Source: an uncultured Flavobacteriaceae bacterium
Lineage (GTDB): Bacteria; Bacteroidota; Bacteroidia; Flavobacteriales; Flavobacteriaceae
Direction of reading: 5' to 3'
Length of the DNA: 64,000 nt
Assembly (NCBI GenBank): GCA_913062575.1
Contig: CAJXVT010000002.1
Span: forward strand, 1-64,000
Shown here: one piece after another, positions 1-7,354 of the stretch
Layout: each line of letters opens with the position of its first letter
Position numbering within the stretch: the stretch's first letter is position 1
Notes under the pieces: generated by a model
Told to the model about the DNA's origin: nothing
Databases searched by the model: none
What the model saw: the letters and a program-made list of their open reading frames with translations, nothing else
Made by a program: the position numbers and the translations under genes

Positions 1-234
1 ACATTACATTTAGGATTAGAAGGTGATTATAATAATATACATCCACATGGTAGATGTAATATAGATAATTGGATTGCTGGTGCATATTATAATAGTGAAG
101 AAAATGTTAGTGTTTATGTTGGTAAAATAATACCAAATGTAGATTATAATTGGGATTTAGAAATAGATAAGAATTTAAACTCTTTTGATTTTAATAAATT
201 CTCCAAATGTTTTCATCTTGACAATATCTATTAG
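1..234 (+). CDS. 3' end of an unknown protein gene (partial)
   Basis: An open frame runs in from the left edge and ends at TAG, giving the last 77 residues of a protein (ends ...CFHLDNIY). It is rich in Asn, Tyr and Asp and very AT-rich, more so than the chromosomal genes to the right of position 2500. I recognise no family. There is no signal peptide or membrane segment in the visible part. It lies on the element side of the attachment scar at 2380, so it is probably element cargo. That it is coding is suggested by the uninterrupted frame from the first base and protein-like composition; confidence is moderate because the start is missing. Confidence 0.55.
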   Translation, partial: TLHLGLEGDYNNIHPHGRCNIDNWIAGAYYNSEENVSVYVGKIIPNVDYNWDLEIDKNLNSFDFNKFSKCFHLDNIY

Positions 235-501
235 ACAGTTTTGTCAAATATACAAATATTTTTCAGATTTTCAATTGTCGCATGTGACTTGTGGTTTGCA
301 TTTTTTACTGATCTTATCTAATTGATATCCCTTCTGCAAAATACACTTTGCCCCTCCAGGGTATTGAAACTTCACCTCTCTACAGCATTCGTTTTCACTA
401 GTGTTCAATATTTAATTTCATCACCTTTTACAAGCTAAATAATAACTTTATTATTAATGGCTTTCCTGGCTTCAAAAAGCCTTAGACATAAAACTAAAAT
501 T
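235..501. other. non-coding stretch inside the integrated element
   Basis: No convincing gene is seen between the partial gene and the next one. The sequence is less AT-rich around 340-400 than its surroundings. A short hairpin (ggctt caaa aagcc) lies at about 468-481, just before the start chosen for the next gene. No clear TAnnTTTG promoter element is present. Confidence 0.4.
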
Positions 502-867
502 ATGTCAAAATTAAGTAAGAAAACATTTTTAGAAAATTACAGCTCGTTTCCGAATTTCCATAAAGAATTACTACATCAAGGTGGTGTAGAATGGTCTTTA
601 ATTAAAAAACATCCTCAAGATTATTATGCAGCAAATAGCGGATCAATTCCTGGTATGATTTATTTTTCAGAAACGGTAGCTTTTGCAAAAAAGCATCACT
701 TGAGCATATTGCAAATTCTTGATGAATTTGAATGTGATTGTGGTAAGCTAGAAAACAAACCTAGTCCGACAGATGAAACACAATATTTTAATTGGCTCTC
801 TTGGTTTGCTTGGGAATCGATGATGAGTGAAGTTATCTCTTTTGTAGAAACTAAAAAAACTGAATAA
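502..867 (+). CDS. small accessory protein of the integrated element (DUF7222-like?)
   Basis: Encodes 121 residues if translation begins at the internal ATG at 502 (MSKLSKKTFLENY); the ORF track starts 15 codons earlier at 457, but those codons look like untranslated leader. The layout of short motifs (GGVEW near the N-terminus, then PGMIYFSETVAF, then an acidic stretch, then WLSWFAWESMMSEV at the end) recalls small DUF7222-type proteins of phages and mobile elements; this is recognition by eye only. It has no signal peptide or transmembrane segment, so it is probably cytosolic. It is followed at once by a strong hairpin and then by the convergent integrase gene. Function unknown. Confidence 0.6.
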   Translation: MSKLSKKTFLENYSSFPNFHKELLHQGGVEWSLIKKHPQDYYAANSGSIPGMIYFSETVAFAKKHHLSILQILDEFECDCGKLENKPSPTDETQYFNWLSWFAWESMMSEVISFVETKKTE

Positions 868-871
868 ACTA

Positions 872-907
872 AGTACCCAATATATAAGAAATTATATATT
901 GGGTACT
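872..907. terminator. bidirectional hairpin terminator between accessory gene and integrase
   Basis: A perfect 15-bp inverted repeat (agtacccaatatata / tatatattgggtact) with a 6-nt loop starts 4 nt after the accessory gene stop. It lies between convergent genes. The T-tract is poor, so termination is inferred from structure and position. Confidence 0.6.
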
Positions 908-933
908 TTAACCCTCTTTACTTCTAGTATAAA

Positions 934-2211
934 CTAAGCAATATCTTCAGCCCATATTTTTGCTAATTGAACTCCATAATCAATAGGTTTTTTACCTATA
1001 TAATTTAAAAACATCTTTTCAGTTCCATGAGCAGTAATATTCATGAGCAAAGGTGTTGGGTATTTTTTTTGAGCGTAAAAGTTTGTTGCGAAAGACCTTC
1101 TACAAATATGAGAAGCAACTAATTTATACTTTGGATATTCACCTACCTCTAACCTCTTACTTTTCTCCCCCCTTAGACTTCCTTCAGTTAAATAAGTTAT
1201 CCCTGCACCTTTACAAACTATTTTAAGTCGCTTATTAAATAATGCTGAGTTACTATCTTTATTTTTACTAAAAATAGAAGGAAACTTACCACCTAAAGAA
1301 TCTAAAATAGATTTCACTTCTTTATGTATCGGTATTTGTACAATTTTTTTAGTTTTTTGCTGAGTTAATACTATAAATTCAAATCCATAATGCTCTTCTA
1401 TCATTGACATATTCATTCTCATTAAATCTGATACTCTTTGCCCTGTAAAACACCCAATTATTAACCAATTTTTAGCTGCCTCTAATAATTCATCTTTAAA
1501 TATTGTTTTTTTTATTTGTTCTATCTCTTTAAAAGTCAACGTAACCTTATATGACTCTGAAGTAAACCCCTTGAAATGCATTAATTGAGAACTAACCTCT
1601 ATATTATTTTTTTGAGCATCAGTACAAATTGTTTTCACTTCTTTTAAATACCTTCCTATTGTTCCTTCTGACAGCCTTTCTTCTTGATCTAAAAAATCTA
1701 TAAACAACTCCCTAAAGCTCAAATCAACATCTTTAACCTTCAGTCTTGTTTTAGTTTTTGCCTGAAACTTTATTAATTTATTAAGAATTGTAGTTCTCTT
1801 TTTTATTGTAGCCACAGACACTCCTTTTTTACCATCTTTACTAGTATTATATTTAAGGCTATCAATATATTTTTCAGTATAATCAATCAAATAATTAAAT
1901 TCCCTACCATCAGACTTGCCTAGACATTTAGCAATTGAGTCTTTAAGCCAAACAGAACTAATATCAACCCCATCTGTATTACTACTATTAAGCTCCTTTT
2001 CTATAAAAACTTCAAGATTCTTAAGGTCTACTTTTAAATTCTTGTTAAACGGATTGTTCGTTTTAGGGAAACCTGTTGATGAACTCCAATCTTTATAATC
2101 TATTGAATATCCTGTTTTCCTTTTATAAGAAATAGTCTTACTTAAAGATAGTCTTAAGTAAATTTGAGAATTAGTGGTTTTACCTTGTAAAATAAACTTA
2201 ATCTTTGCCAT
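934..2211 (-). CDS. tyrosine recombinase / site-specific integrase
   Basis: A 425-residue integrase of the Bacteroidetes tyrosine-recombinase type. It has an N-terminal arm-binding domain (about 1-90), a SAM-like core-binding domain (about 105-210) and a catalytic domain (about 225-415). Visible catalytic residues are Arg259 in GCFTGQRVSDL, His368 and Arg371 in HICRR, His395 in TAHGTE, and the nucleophile Tyr404 in FLNYIG. The usual set looks complete, so the enzyme should be active. It reads away from the tRNA-like att scar, about 170 bp from its start codon, the usual layout for an integrase at the end of an integrative element. A -7 element (TATCTTTG) lies just upstream of the ATG, giving a very short leader. 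Confidence 0.93.
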   Translation of the reverse strand: MAKIKFILQGKTTNSQIYLRLSLSKTISYKRKTGYSIDYKDWSSSTGFPKTNNPFNKNLKVDLKNLEVFIEKELNSSNTDGVDISSVWLKDSIAKCLGKSDGREFNYLIDYTEKYIDSLKYNTSKDGKKGVSVATIKKRTTILNKLIKFQAKTKTRLKVKDVDLSFRELFIDFLDQEERLSEGTIGRYLKEVKTICTDAQKNNIEVSSQLMHFKGFTSESYKVTLTFKEIEQIKKTIFKDELLEAAKNWLIIGCFTGQRVSDLMRMNMSMIEEHYGFEFIVLTQQKTKKIVQIPIHKEVKSILDSLGGKFPSIFSKNKDSNSALFNKRLKIVCKGAGITYLTEGSLRGEKSKRLEVGEYPKYKLVASHICRRSFATNFYAQKKYPTPLLMNITAHGTEKMFLNYIGKKPIDYGVQLAKIWAEDIA

Positions 2212-2224
2212 CTTCTTTTTTTTA

Positions 2225-2232
2225 CAAAGATA
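2225..2232 (-). promoter_or_regulatory. integrase promoter -7 element TATCTTTG
   Basis: On the minus strand TATCTTTG matches the Bacteroidetes TAnnTTTG consensus and ends 13 nt before the integrase ATG. A consensus -33 at the usual spacing is not seen; that position is occupied by the tandem 11-bp repeats. Confidence 0.6.
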
Positions 2233-2234
2233 AA

Positions 2235-2256
2235 CATTTAGTCAGCATTTAGTCAG
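2235..2256. repeat. tandem 11-bp direct repeat upstream of integrase
   Basis: Two perfect back-to-back copies of CATTTAGTCAG (2235-2245 and 2246-2256) fill the spacer/-33 region of the integrase promoter. Such directly repeated motifs next to an integrase are typical of arm-type recombinase or directionality-factor binding sites; that role is inferred. Confidence 0.55.
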
Positions 2257-2379
2257 CCAATCATGTACAACATTAAGCACTATTACACATTGGAAAGTAA
2301 AAAACCACTAAACACAAGAGTTTTAAAGGGGTTTTATAAAATTAAAAAATACGACTTGTACAATGATGTATAGCATTGT

Positions 2380-2397
2380 AGTCCCGGCGTCTCCACA
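2380..2397 (+). mobile_element. attachment-site scar: 3' end of a tRNA-like gene (probably tmRNA)
   Basis: AGTCCCGGCGTCTCCACA reads as the end of a T-loop (AGT), the 3' strand of a T-stem (CCCGG), a 7-nt acceptor strand (CGTCTCC) and a discriminator A. The matching 5' T-stem strand (CCGGG), the rest of the T-loop (TTCG) and any 5' acceptor strand are absent upstream, so this cannot be a functional RNA gene. It is followed by a strong terminator, as expected behind a real tRNA/tmRNA. The simplest reading is an att site where an element inserted into the 3' end of the RNA gene, leaving the intact copy beyond the left edge. The acceptor sequence fits a GGGGACG- or GGAGACG-type 5' end, which favours tmRNA, but a tRNA is not excluded. 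Confidence 0.65.
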
Positions 2398-2403
2398 AAA
2401 AAC

Positions 2404-2438
2404 AAAAAACCTGTAAAATTTAATTTTACAGGTTTTTT
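2404..2438. terminator. strong hairpin terminator, probably of the RNA gene that was the integration target
   Basis: A 17-bp perfect inverted repeat (aaaaaacctgtaaaatt / aattttacaggtttttt) ends in a T-run and directly follows the tRNA-like 3' end. It precedes msrB, so it ends transcription coming from the left. Confidence 0.8.
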
Positions 2439-2506
2439 ACTTCTATAAATAATGTAATTTAAGGGTGTCTTTTACGACCAATTATTGAACTTAAAAACCT
2501 ACTTAA

Positions 2507-2956
2507 ATGACTTGGAAAGATGTAATTCATTTTGCTACAAACCAAAATCCAACACCAGACAGAACAGTTCTAAAAACTGATGCTGAATGGAAAACACAAT
2601 TAACAGAAGAACAATATCAAATTACCCGTTTAAAAGGAACAGAACGCGCTTTTACGGGAGAACATTGTTCTACCTATAAAACTGGGAAATACAATTGTAT
2701 TTGTTGTGATACGCCTTTGTTTGACTCGAGTATTAAATTTAACTCCAATAGTGGTTGGCCTAGTTTTACAGATCCTATTAAAGAAAACGCCATTAAATAT
2801 TTCAAAGACGCAACCCATGGAATGATTCGCGTTGAGGTTTTATGTAATGCCTGCGATGCACATTTAGGGCATGTTTTTCCTGATGGTCCAGAACCAAGCG
2901 GATTACGTTTTTGCGTGAACTCTGCTTCAATAGTATTAGAAACAAATGACAAATAA
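2507..2956 (+). CDS. msrB: peptide-methionine (R)-S-oxide reductase MsrB
   Basis: A 149-residue MsrB reduces the R epimer of methionine sulfoxide in oxidised proteins. It shows the signature GWPSF at about 83-87, two zinc-binding CxxC pairs (Cys64/Cys67 and Cys113/Cys116), the stretch DAHLGHVF, and the catalytic cysteine Cys136 in RFCVNSAS. Cys54 (GEHC) is in the position of the usual resolving cysteine. There is no signal peptide, so it is cytosolic. Its last codons overlap the start of msrA by 11 bp, so both halves of the repair pair are co-translated. It is the first chromosomal gene right of the integrated element. Confidence 0.96.
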   Translation: MTWKDVIHFATNQNPTPDRTVLKTDAEWKTQLTEEQYQITRLKGTERAFTGEHCSTYKTGKYNCICCDTPLFDSSIKFNSNSGWPSFTDPIKENAIKYFKDATHGMIRVEVLCNACDAHLGHVFPDGPEPSGLRFCVNSASIVLETNDK

Positions 2957-3485
2957 AAATTTAGAAACTGCCGTTGTTGGTAGTGGATGTTTTTGGTGTA
3001 CAGAAGCTGTATTTCAAGAAATAAAAGGTGTACAAAAAGTTGTTTCTGGATATTCTGGCGGCACTGTTCCTGGAGAACCAACCTATAGAGAAATTTGTTC
3101 TGGATTAACTGGACATGCAGAAGTTATCAAAATTACTTTTGATGCAAGTATCATTTCATTTGCTGAAATTATTGTCATTTTTATGACTACTCATGATCCA
3201 ACAACATTAAACAGACAAGGGGCAGATAGAGGCACTCAATACAGATCTGTAATTTTTTATCAGAATGAAACTCAACAAGAGATTTCGAAAGAAGTTATTA
3301 CACAACTATCTGGAGTTTTTGATGACAACATTGTAACCGAAATTAGTCCACTGACAATATTTTATGAAGCTGGAAATGAGCATCAGAATTTTTACAAGGA
3401 TAATCCAGAACAAGGATATTGTAATTATGTAATTACTCCCAAATTGAGTAAATTGAGGCAACTACACGCCGATAAGCTTAAATAA
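2946..3485 (+). CDS. msrA: peptide-methionine (S)-S-oxide reductase MsrA
   Basis: A 179-residue MsrA that reduces the S epimer of methionine sulfoxide. The active-site motif GCFWC begins at residue 14, with the catalytic Cys15; family blocks GYSGG, GHAEV, HDPTTLNRQG and DRGTQYRS follow in order. It lacks a signal peptide. The gene overlaps msrB by 11 bp in another frame, which implies coupled translation and a balanced supply of the two stereospecific enzymes. A terminator hairpin follows about 95 bp downstream. Confidence 0.97.
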   Translation: MTNKNLETAVVGSGCFWCTEAVFQEIKGVQKVVSGYSGGTVPGEPTYREICSGLTGHAEVIKITFDASIISFAEIIVIFMTTHDPTTLNRQGADRGTQYRSVIFYQNETQQEISKEVITQLSGVFDDNIVTEISPLTIFYEAGNEHQNFYKDNPEQGYCNYVITPKLSKLRQLHADKLK

Positions 3486-3558
3486 ATGTTAAAAGAGGAT
3501 GCTTAATGTAAGATTTTCGAAAAACAAACGTCTATATAAATGATAAGAGTTTCTTATC

Positions 3559-3611
3559 ATTCTTTTTCATAGCAATTTTCCCGTTTCATTTATTTGGAAC
3601 GGGTTTTTTAT
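3559..3611 (+). repeat. terminator-bearing repeat, copy 1
   Basis: A unit of about 53 bp beginning attctttttcatagcaattt and ending in the hairpin and T-run recurs at 3765-3818 with very few changes, all in the hairpin arms or the T-run. Confidence 0.75.
3580..3609 (+). terminator. Rho-independent terminator of msrBA
   Basis: Stem cccgtttca / tggaacggg (9 bp, one G-T wobble) with a short loop, followed by six T residues. It lies about 95 bp after the msrA stop. Confidence 0.85.
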
Positions 3612-3764
3612 GCTTTTATTTATTTGAATCATTAAATAAATTTTTTGGTTCACCTAACCATAAGGACTAATCGTCTACGAGAATCACATTTTCGTCTAAT
3701 TATAATTATAATTTACCAATACCTCAATACCTTTAACATAGTAGTATTGGTATATACCAATATT

Positions 3765-3818
3765 ATTCTTTTTCATAGCAATTTTCCCGCTCCATTTATT
3801 TGGAGCGGGTTTTTTTAT
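3765..3818 (+). repeat. terminator-bearing repeat, copy 2
   Basis: Second copy of the unit at 3559-3611. The hairpin arms differ at compensating positions, so pairing is kept. Confidence 0.75.
3786..3816 (+). terminator. second Rho-independent terminator, overlapping the oxygenase 3' end
   Basis: Stem cccgctcca / tggagcggg (9 perfect bp) followed by seven T residues on the plus strand. The stop codon of the minus-strand oxygenase (3796-3798) falls in the loop of this hairpin. Confidence 0.85.
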
Positions 3819-4626
3819 ATCTATGCGGATTTTCTCTAATTCCTTTTCTAAAAAGCTTACGTAGACCACTTCTTAGTTTAGTATCAATTTGCAACAATAC
3901 ATTTTTAAATTTTTGGTCTTTCTCTGCTCTAAACGAAGTAACATGAAAATTATCTGACTTCAATAATGGGTCTCTAGAAAAATAATAATTAGAAACGCAA
4001 CATCTAATATCCTCTACATCTACCTTGCCTACAGAATGCCATGAATTTTGGTGAGTTGCCATTACTACTAATCGATTAAATTTACTTGTAACAGTAGTTT
4101 TTTTATTTTTTAAACCATGCTGCCAGAGTTCTAAATTACCACCATTTTCAGCTTTCCAATTTGGCGTAACGTAATACAACAGGTTCAACACTCTCCACAA
4201 ATTTCTATCTTTATCATGAGAGTTGTCTAAGTGTGGATTTAAATAATTATTCTTGGTCATTAAAGACAATCCGCCAGCATACAAGTTACTGTCTGGTTTC
4301 AAACCTTCAATGTTACATATTTCTGAAATTAAACTCACCACCTCTGCTTCTTGAAAAGCATAAATTACTTCTTCTAATAAAGAATCATATTTATCCATTT
4401 GATAAGCTAAGTACTTATACTCTCTAATATTTTTCTTTTGAACCGTCTCTTCTAACTTTGGAAAACTATTATGTATTTGATTCACTAAGTCATCTGGCAA
4501 TACATCATCCAAATAAAAATAGCCAATAGTTTCTTTGTTTTGATGAAATTGCTTTTTCAAAACTTCTTTATTCGCTTTTAATTGACTTGCTATTAAATCA
4601 CCTATAAATTTTCTATTGTTACCCAT
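3796..4626 (-). CDS. 2-oxoglutarate/Fe(II)-dependent oxygenase family protein
   Basis: A 276-residue protein with a double-stranded beta-helix oxygenase core at about 110-220. The iron-binding set is visible: His132 and Asp134 in NPHLDNSHD, and a distal His197 in SWHSVG; Arg208 (DIRCC) is placed to bind the 2-oxoglutarate carboxylate. The C-terminus is strongly basic. No signal peptide. It starts 8 bp inside the end of the preceding glycosyltransferase, so it is in the same operon and may hydroxylate or otherwise modify a surface-glycan component or protein; substrate unknown. The last codons and the stop lie within a plus-strand terminator hairpin. Confidence 0.85.
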   Translation of the reverse strand: MGNNRKFIGDLIASQLKANKEVLKKQFHQNKETIGYFYLDDVLPDDLVNQIHNSFPKLEETVQKKNIREYKYLAYQMDKYDSLLEEVIYAFQEAEVVSLISEICNIEGLKPDSNLYAGGLSLMTKNNYLNPHLDNSHDKDRNLWRVLNLLYYVTPNWKAENGGNLELWQHGLKNKKTTVTSKFNRLVVMATHQNSWHSVGKVDVEDIRCCVSNYYFSRDPLLKSDNFHVTSFRAEKDQKFKNVLLQIDTKLRSGLRKLFRKGIRENPHRYKKTRSK

Positions 4627-5365
4627 TGATACGTTTTCTTAATAAGAATTTTACTATGATTACGAAGTAATGAAATAAACCAAAAACCAAAGAACTCTCT
4701 TTAATTTTAAGTGAACATTCTTCTTTATACAACGTCCAAGTTCCAGATTTAGAGATTCCTTTACCAGAACATTTAGCAATAGTTAAATCTGTTTTAAAGC
4801 ATTGTACCTTTTTTCGATATGCATTTAAATTAAAAGCATAATCTGCTAAAATTGTAAATTTTAGATCAAATTTATTCTTTTTAAAAAGCACTCTTTTATA
4901 AAAAGTTCCTTGATGATGCAACCCGTTTCTAATCCACATAGAAAAGTTCCATGAAGGATTTTTTATACTCTTTTTTTTACTGTAAATAAACGGAACATCA
5001 TCTTTATGATATTGTACTTTTCCTGCGATAATTGAAGTTTTGTTAGAAAAACTTAATTTAGAAAATTTAAAAAAAACATCAATGTTAAACAAACGATCAT
5101 CTGCTCCTAAAAAATACAACCATTTTCCTTTTGACAACTGAATCCCTTTATTCATGGCATCATATATTCCGTTATCTGGTTCTGAAATGTAATGAAAAGG
5201 TTCACTTAAAGTTTCTAAAAACGCTTGAGTTCCGTCATTAGAATTTCCATCAACGATCCAAACTTCAAAATCAGAAAATATTTGATATTGAATACTAATA
5301 ACACACTCTTTTAAATTCTCAAGATTGTTATAGGTTGGTATGATTATGGAAATTAACTTTTCTAT
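4619..5365 (-). CDS. family 2 glycosyltransferase with a non-standard (AUA) start
   Basis: The ORF track begins at an internal Met (5155), but the frame extends upstream with a typical GT-A N-terminus: EKLISIIIPTYNN, then VWIVDGNSNDGT and SEPDNGIYDAMNKG, and GADDR (DxD-like) further on. These are hallmark blocks of family 2 transferases, which move a sugar from a nucleotide donor. No ATG, GTG or TTG exists between the upstream stop (5375-5377) and these motifs; the natural start would be ATA GAA AAG (5365), where ATG is expected. The protein would be 248 residues. Either AUA is used, or the gene has recently lost its start and is only partly functional. It overlaps the oxygenase by 8 bp and starts next to the stop of the GT4 gene. 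Confidence 0.8.
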   Translation of the reverse strand: MEKLISIIIPTYNNLENLKECVISIQYQIFSDFEVWIVDGNSNDGTQAFLETLSEPFHYISEPDNGIYDAMNKGIQLSKGKWLYFLGADDRLFNIDVFFKFSKLSFSNKTSIIAGKVQYHKDDVPFIYSKKKSIKNPSWNFSMWIRNGLHHQGTFYKRVLFKKNKFDLKFTILADYAFNLNAYRKKVQCFKTDLTIAKCSGKGISKSGTWTLYKEECSLKIKESSLVFGLFHYFVIIVKFLLRKRING

Positions 5366-5370
5366 GGTTT

Positions 5371-6471
5371 CTATTTAAAATAATTATCTAATTGTTCTTG
5401 TTCTTGTTCCCAACAAAATAGGTTTTTCGCTTTTTGTTGATGGAACTTTATCTTATCATACAGTTCTTTATTATTGAGTAACTCTTTAATTGCTTTGGCA
5501 ATGGTTTCTGGAGCATAATCTTTTACTACTACTCCAACATTGTGCTCTTTAACTACTCTTTTTATCTCTGGTAAACTACCGCAAATTATTGGCAGTTCTG
5601 CATGTATATAATCAAACAGTTTGTTTGGAAGTGAAAACTCAAAACTTAAGCCTAACGGCTCTTCCAACACCATTCCAATAGTTGCTAATTTAGTGTAGTT
5701 TGGTAATTCTTCATGCGGAATTCTACCTAAAAAATGAACTCGGTTTTCTAAGAGTTCTTCTTTTACAAATTGAATGAGTTCTGCTTCTACCTTACCATAC
5801 CCAATAATGACTAAATCTACATTCTCTAATAAATGCAATGCTTTTATCATTGGTTTAATTCCTCTTCCAGGGTTTAAAACACCTTGATATAAAACTGTTT
5901 TATGATTGGTTGGAAATTTAGCATCTACAGCTACAATCTCTCTTTCCAATAATGGAACGTTTCTAATAACGCCCATATTGGTTTTATATTTGTTATTGTA
6001 AAAATCAGCAATAGACTGACTTACCGTATATGAATTCTTGATTCTTGGCAGAAAAAAATCCTCTAGCTTTCGCCAAAATCCTTTTACAAAAGCTCTTCCT
6101 TGTAGTTCTGGTCCTTCAGAAAATAGTTCATGACTATCATAAATTAGTGTTGCCTTTTTAAATTTACTCGCTACAAAACAAGCAGGTAATGTATCTAAAT
6201 CATTTGCTAAAATATAATCGCATTTGTAAAACAACAATGTAAAGAACAACCGAAAGTTATACTCTGCATAAAACAGAAAATTATTATTAAACAAATGTTT
6301 TTTACGTTGAATAGCATAGGTTCTTTCTACTTGAAAAGTGGATGGTAAAACTCTACCATACACTAATGTATTAAAACCTTTATGTACTAAATAACTAGAG
6401 ATTTTATGCACTCTTTGATCGGTAGAAATATCGTTTGTAACAGCTACAAATATGTTCTTTTTCTCAATCAA
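5371..6471 (-). CDS. family 4 glycosyltransferase
   Basis: A 366-residue GT-B fold transferase. The N-terminal domain begins NIFVAVTNDISTDQRVHK; the C-terminal nucleotide-sugar-binding half shows VLYQGVLNPGRGI, DLVIIGYG, and a region ending in LPNKLFDYIHAELPII, the usual position of the donor-binding EX7E-type stretch. No signal peptide. The start codon is TTG; no ATG fits before the first beta strand. It probably adds a sugar to a cell-surface polysaccharide or lipid carrier, together with the GT2 and oxygenase downstream. It lies 16 bp after ftsE and may be read with it. Confidence 0.85.
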   Translation of the reverse strand: MIEKKNIFVAVTNDISTDQRVHKISSYLVHKGFNTLVYGRVLPSTFQVERTYAIQRKKHLFNNNFLFYAEYNFRLFFTLLFYKCDYILANDLDTLPACFVASKFKKATLIYDSHELFSEGPELQGRAFVKGFWRKLEDFFLPRIKNSYTVSQSIADFYNNKYKTNMGVIRNVPLLEREIVAVDAKFPTNHKTVLYQGVLNPGRGIKPMIKALHLLENVDLVIIGYGKVEAELIQFVKEELLENRVHFLGRIPHEELPNYTKLATIGMVLEEPLGLSFEFSLPNKLFDYIHAELPIICGSLPEIKRVVKEHNVGVVVKDYAPETIAKAIKELLNNKELYDKIKFHQQKAKNLFCWEQEQEQLDNYFK

Positions 6472-6487
6472 AATAGTTTGGACTTAA

Positions 6488-7174
6488 TTAAACAGTTGCT
6501 TGCTGTACGACTTCAAATAATTCTCCGCCTTCACATTTAATTGTTTTTTGTTTGAATTTCACAATCAATGCATAATCATGTGTAGCCATTAAAATGGACT
6601 TTCCACTTTGATGAATTTCATTTAACAACTGCATAACTTCTAACGAAGTTTTTGGATCTAAATTCCCTGTAGGTTCATCTGCTAAAATTAAATCTGGATC
6701 GTTTAATAAGGCTCTGGCAATTGCAACTCTTTGTTGTTCTCCTCCAGAAAGTTCGAAAGGTTTTTTGTAGTCTTTGGTTTTCATGTCTACTTTTTCTAAA
6801 ACCTCATAGATTTTAGCCTTCATTTTTTCTTTGTCTTTCCAGCCAGTTGCTTTTAACACAAACAGCAAATTATCAAAGACAGTTCTGTCATTTAGCAATT
6901 TAAAATCCTGAAAAACAATTCCTATTTTTCTACGTAAAAACGGAATCTCTTTTTCTTTTAACTGCATTAAATCAAAATCTACAACCTTACCTTTTCCGCG
7001 CTTCAATTGTAAATATCCATACAGCGTTTTCATTAAACTACTCTTTCCACTTCCAGTTTTTCCTATCAAATAAAAAAACTCTCCTCTTTCTATTTTTAAG
7101 TTGACTTTAGAAAGCACCAAATTATCTCGTTGATAAATGTCTGCTTCCTCGATATGTAAAATTGCATCAGCCAT
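6488..7174 (-). CDS. ftsE: ABC transporter ATP-binding protein, FtsE type
   Basis: A 228-residue ATPase with Walker [10 protein letters not shown] (about 37-45), the signature [14 protein letters not shown], and Walker [13 protein letters not shown] followed by a switch histidine in MATHDY. Length and sequence match FtsE, which with FtsX controls peptidoglycan hydrolases at the division site. No ftsX gene is adjacent, which is common in Flavobacteriia. Other MacB/LolD-type ATPases share these motifs, so the name rests on overall likeness. A -7 element TAAGTTTG lies 16 bp upstream. Confidence 0.8.
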   Translation of the reverse strand: MADAILHIEEADIYQRDNLVLSKVNLKIERGEFFYLIGKTGSGKSSLMKTLYGYLQLKRGKGKVVDFDLMQLKEKEIPFLRRKIGIVFQDFKLLNDRTVFDNLLFVLKATGWKDKEKMKAKIYEVLEKVDMKTKDYKKPFELSGGEQQRVAIARALLNDPDLILADEPTGNLDPKTSLEVMQLLNEIHQSGKSILMATHDYALIVKFKQKTIKCEGGELFEVVQQATV

Positions 7175-7189
7175 AAAAAGTAGTTTCTA

Positions 7190-7197
7190 CAAACTTA
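7190..7197 (-). promoter_or_regulatory. ftsE promoter -7 element TAAGTTTG
   Basis: A perfect TAnnTTTG match on the minus strand, 15 nt upstream of the ftsE ATG. No clear -33 partner. Confidence 0.55.
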
Positions 7198-7251
7198 TCA
7201 TTTTATTGTGAGTTTAAAGAAATATTCAATGGATTAATCTTATACTATTTA

Positions 7252-7259
7252 TACCTTTG
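7252..7259 (+). promoter_or_regulatory. -7 element TACCTTTG upstream of the TPR gene
   Basis: A perfect TAnnTTTG match about 95 nt upstream of the TPR gene start; it would give a leader of about 90 nt. The -33 is not convincing. Confidence 0.5.
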
Positions 7260-7354
7260 ATTTTAAGTTGATGCTAGATTTTTTAAATTTATATCCAACA
7301 AAATAAAAAAAACACCGTTATAGTTTTCAAATAGCCCAAAACCCTTAGAATAAA

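Larger units (their letters stand above)
3486..3795. other. 310-bp intergenic region with a duplicated terminator and a palindrome
   Basis: No gene is supported. It holds a small hairpin (atgataag agttt cttatcat, about 3540-3560), the msrA terminator (3580-3609), a perfect 16-bp palindrome attggtatataccaat (3746-3761), and the second copy of the terminator unit at its right end. The 64-codon ORF at 3645 has no family likeness and crosses the second terminator. Confidence 0.6.

Noticed and set aside
2320-2400. A complete tRNA or tmRNA gene ending at 2397
   Set aside because: Only the 3' strand elements are present; no 5' acceptor strand, D-arm or anticodon arm and no matching T-stem strand can be found upstream.
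3645-3839. 64-codon ORF between msrA and the oxygenase gene
   Set aside because: It crosses a terminator and the convergent gene end, with no recognisable domain.
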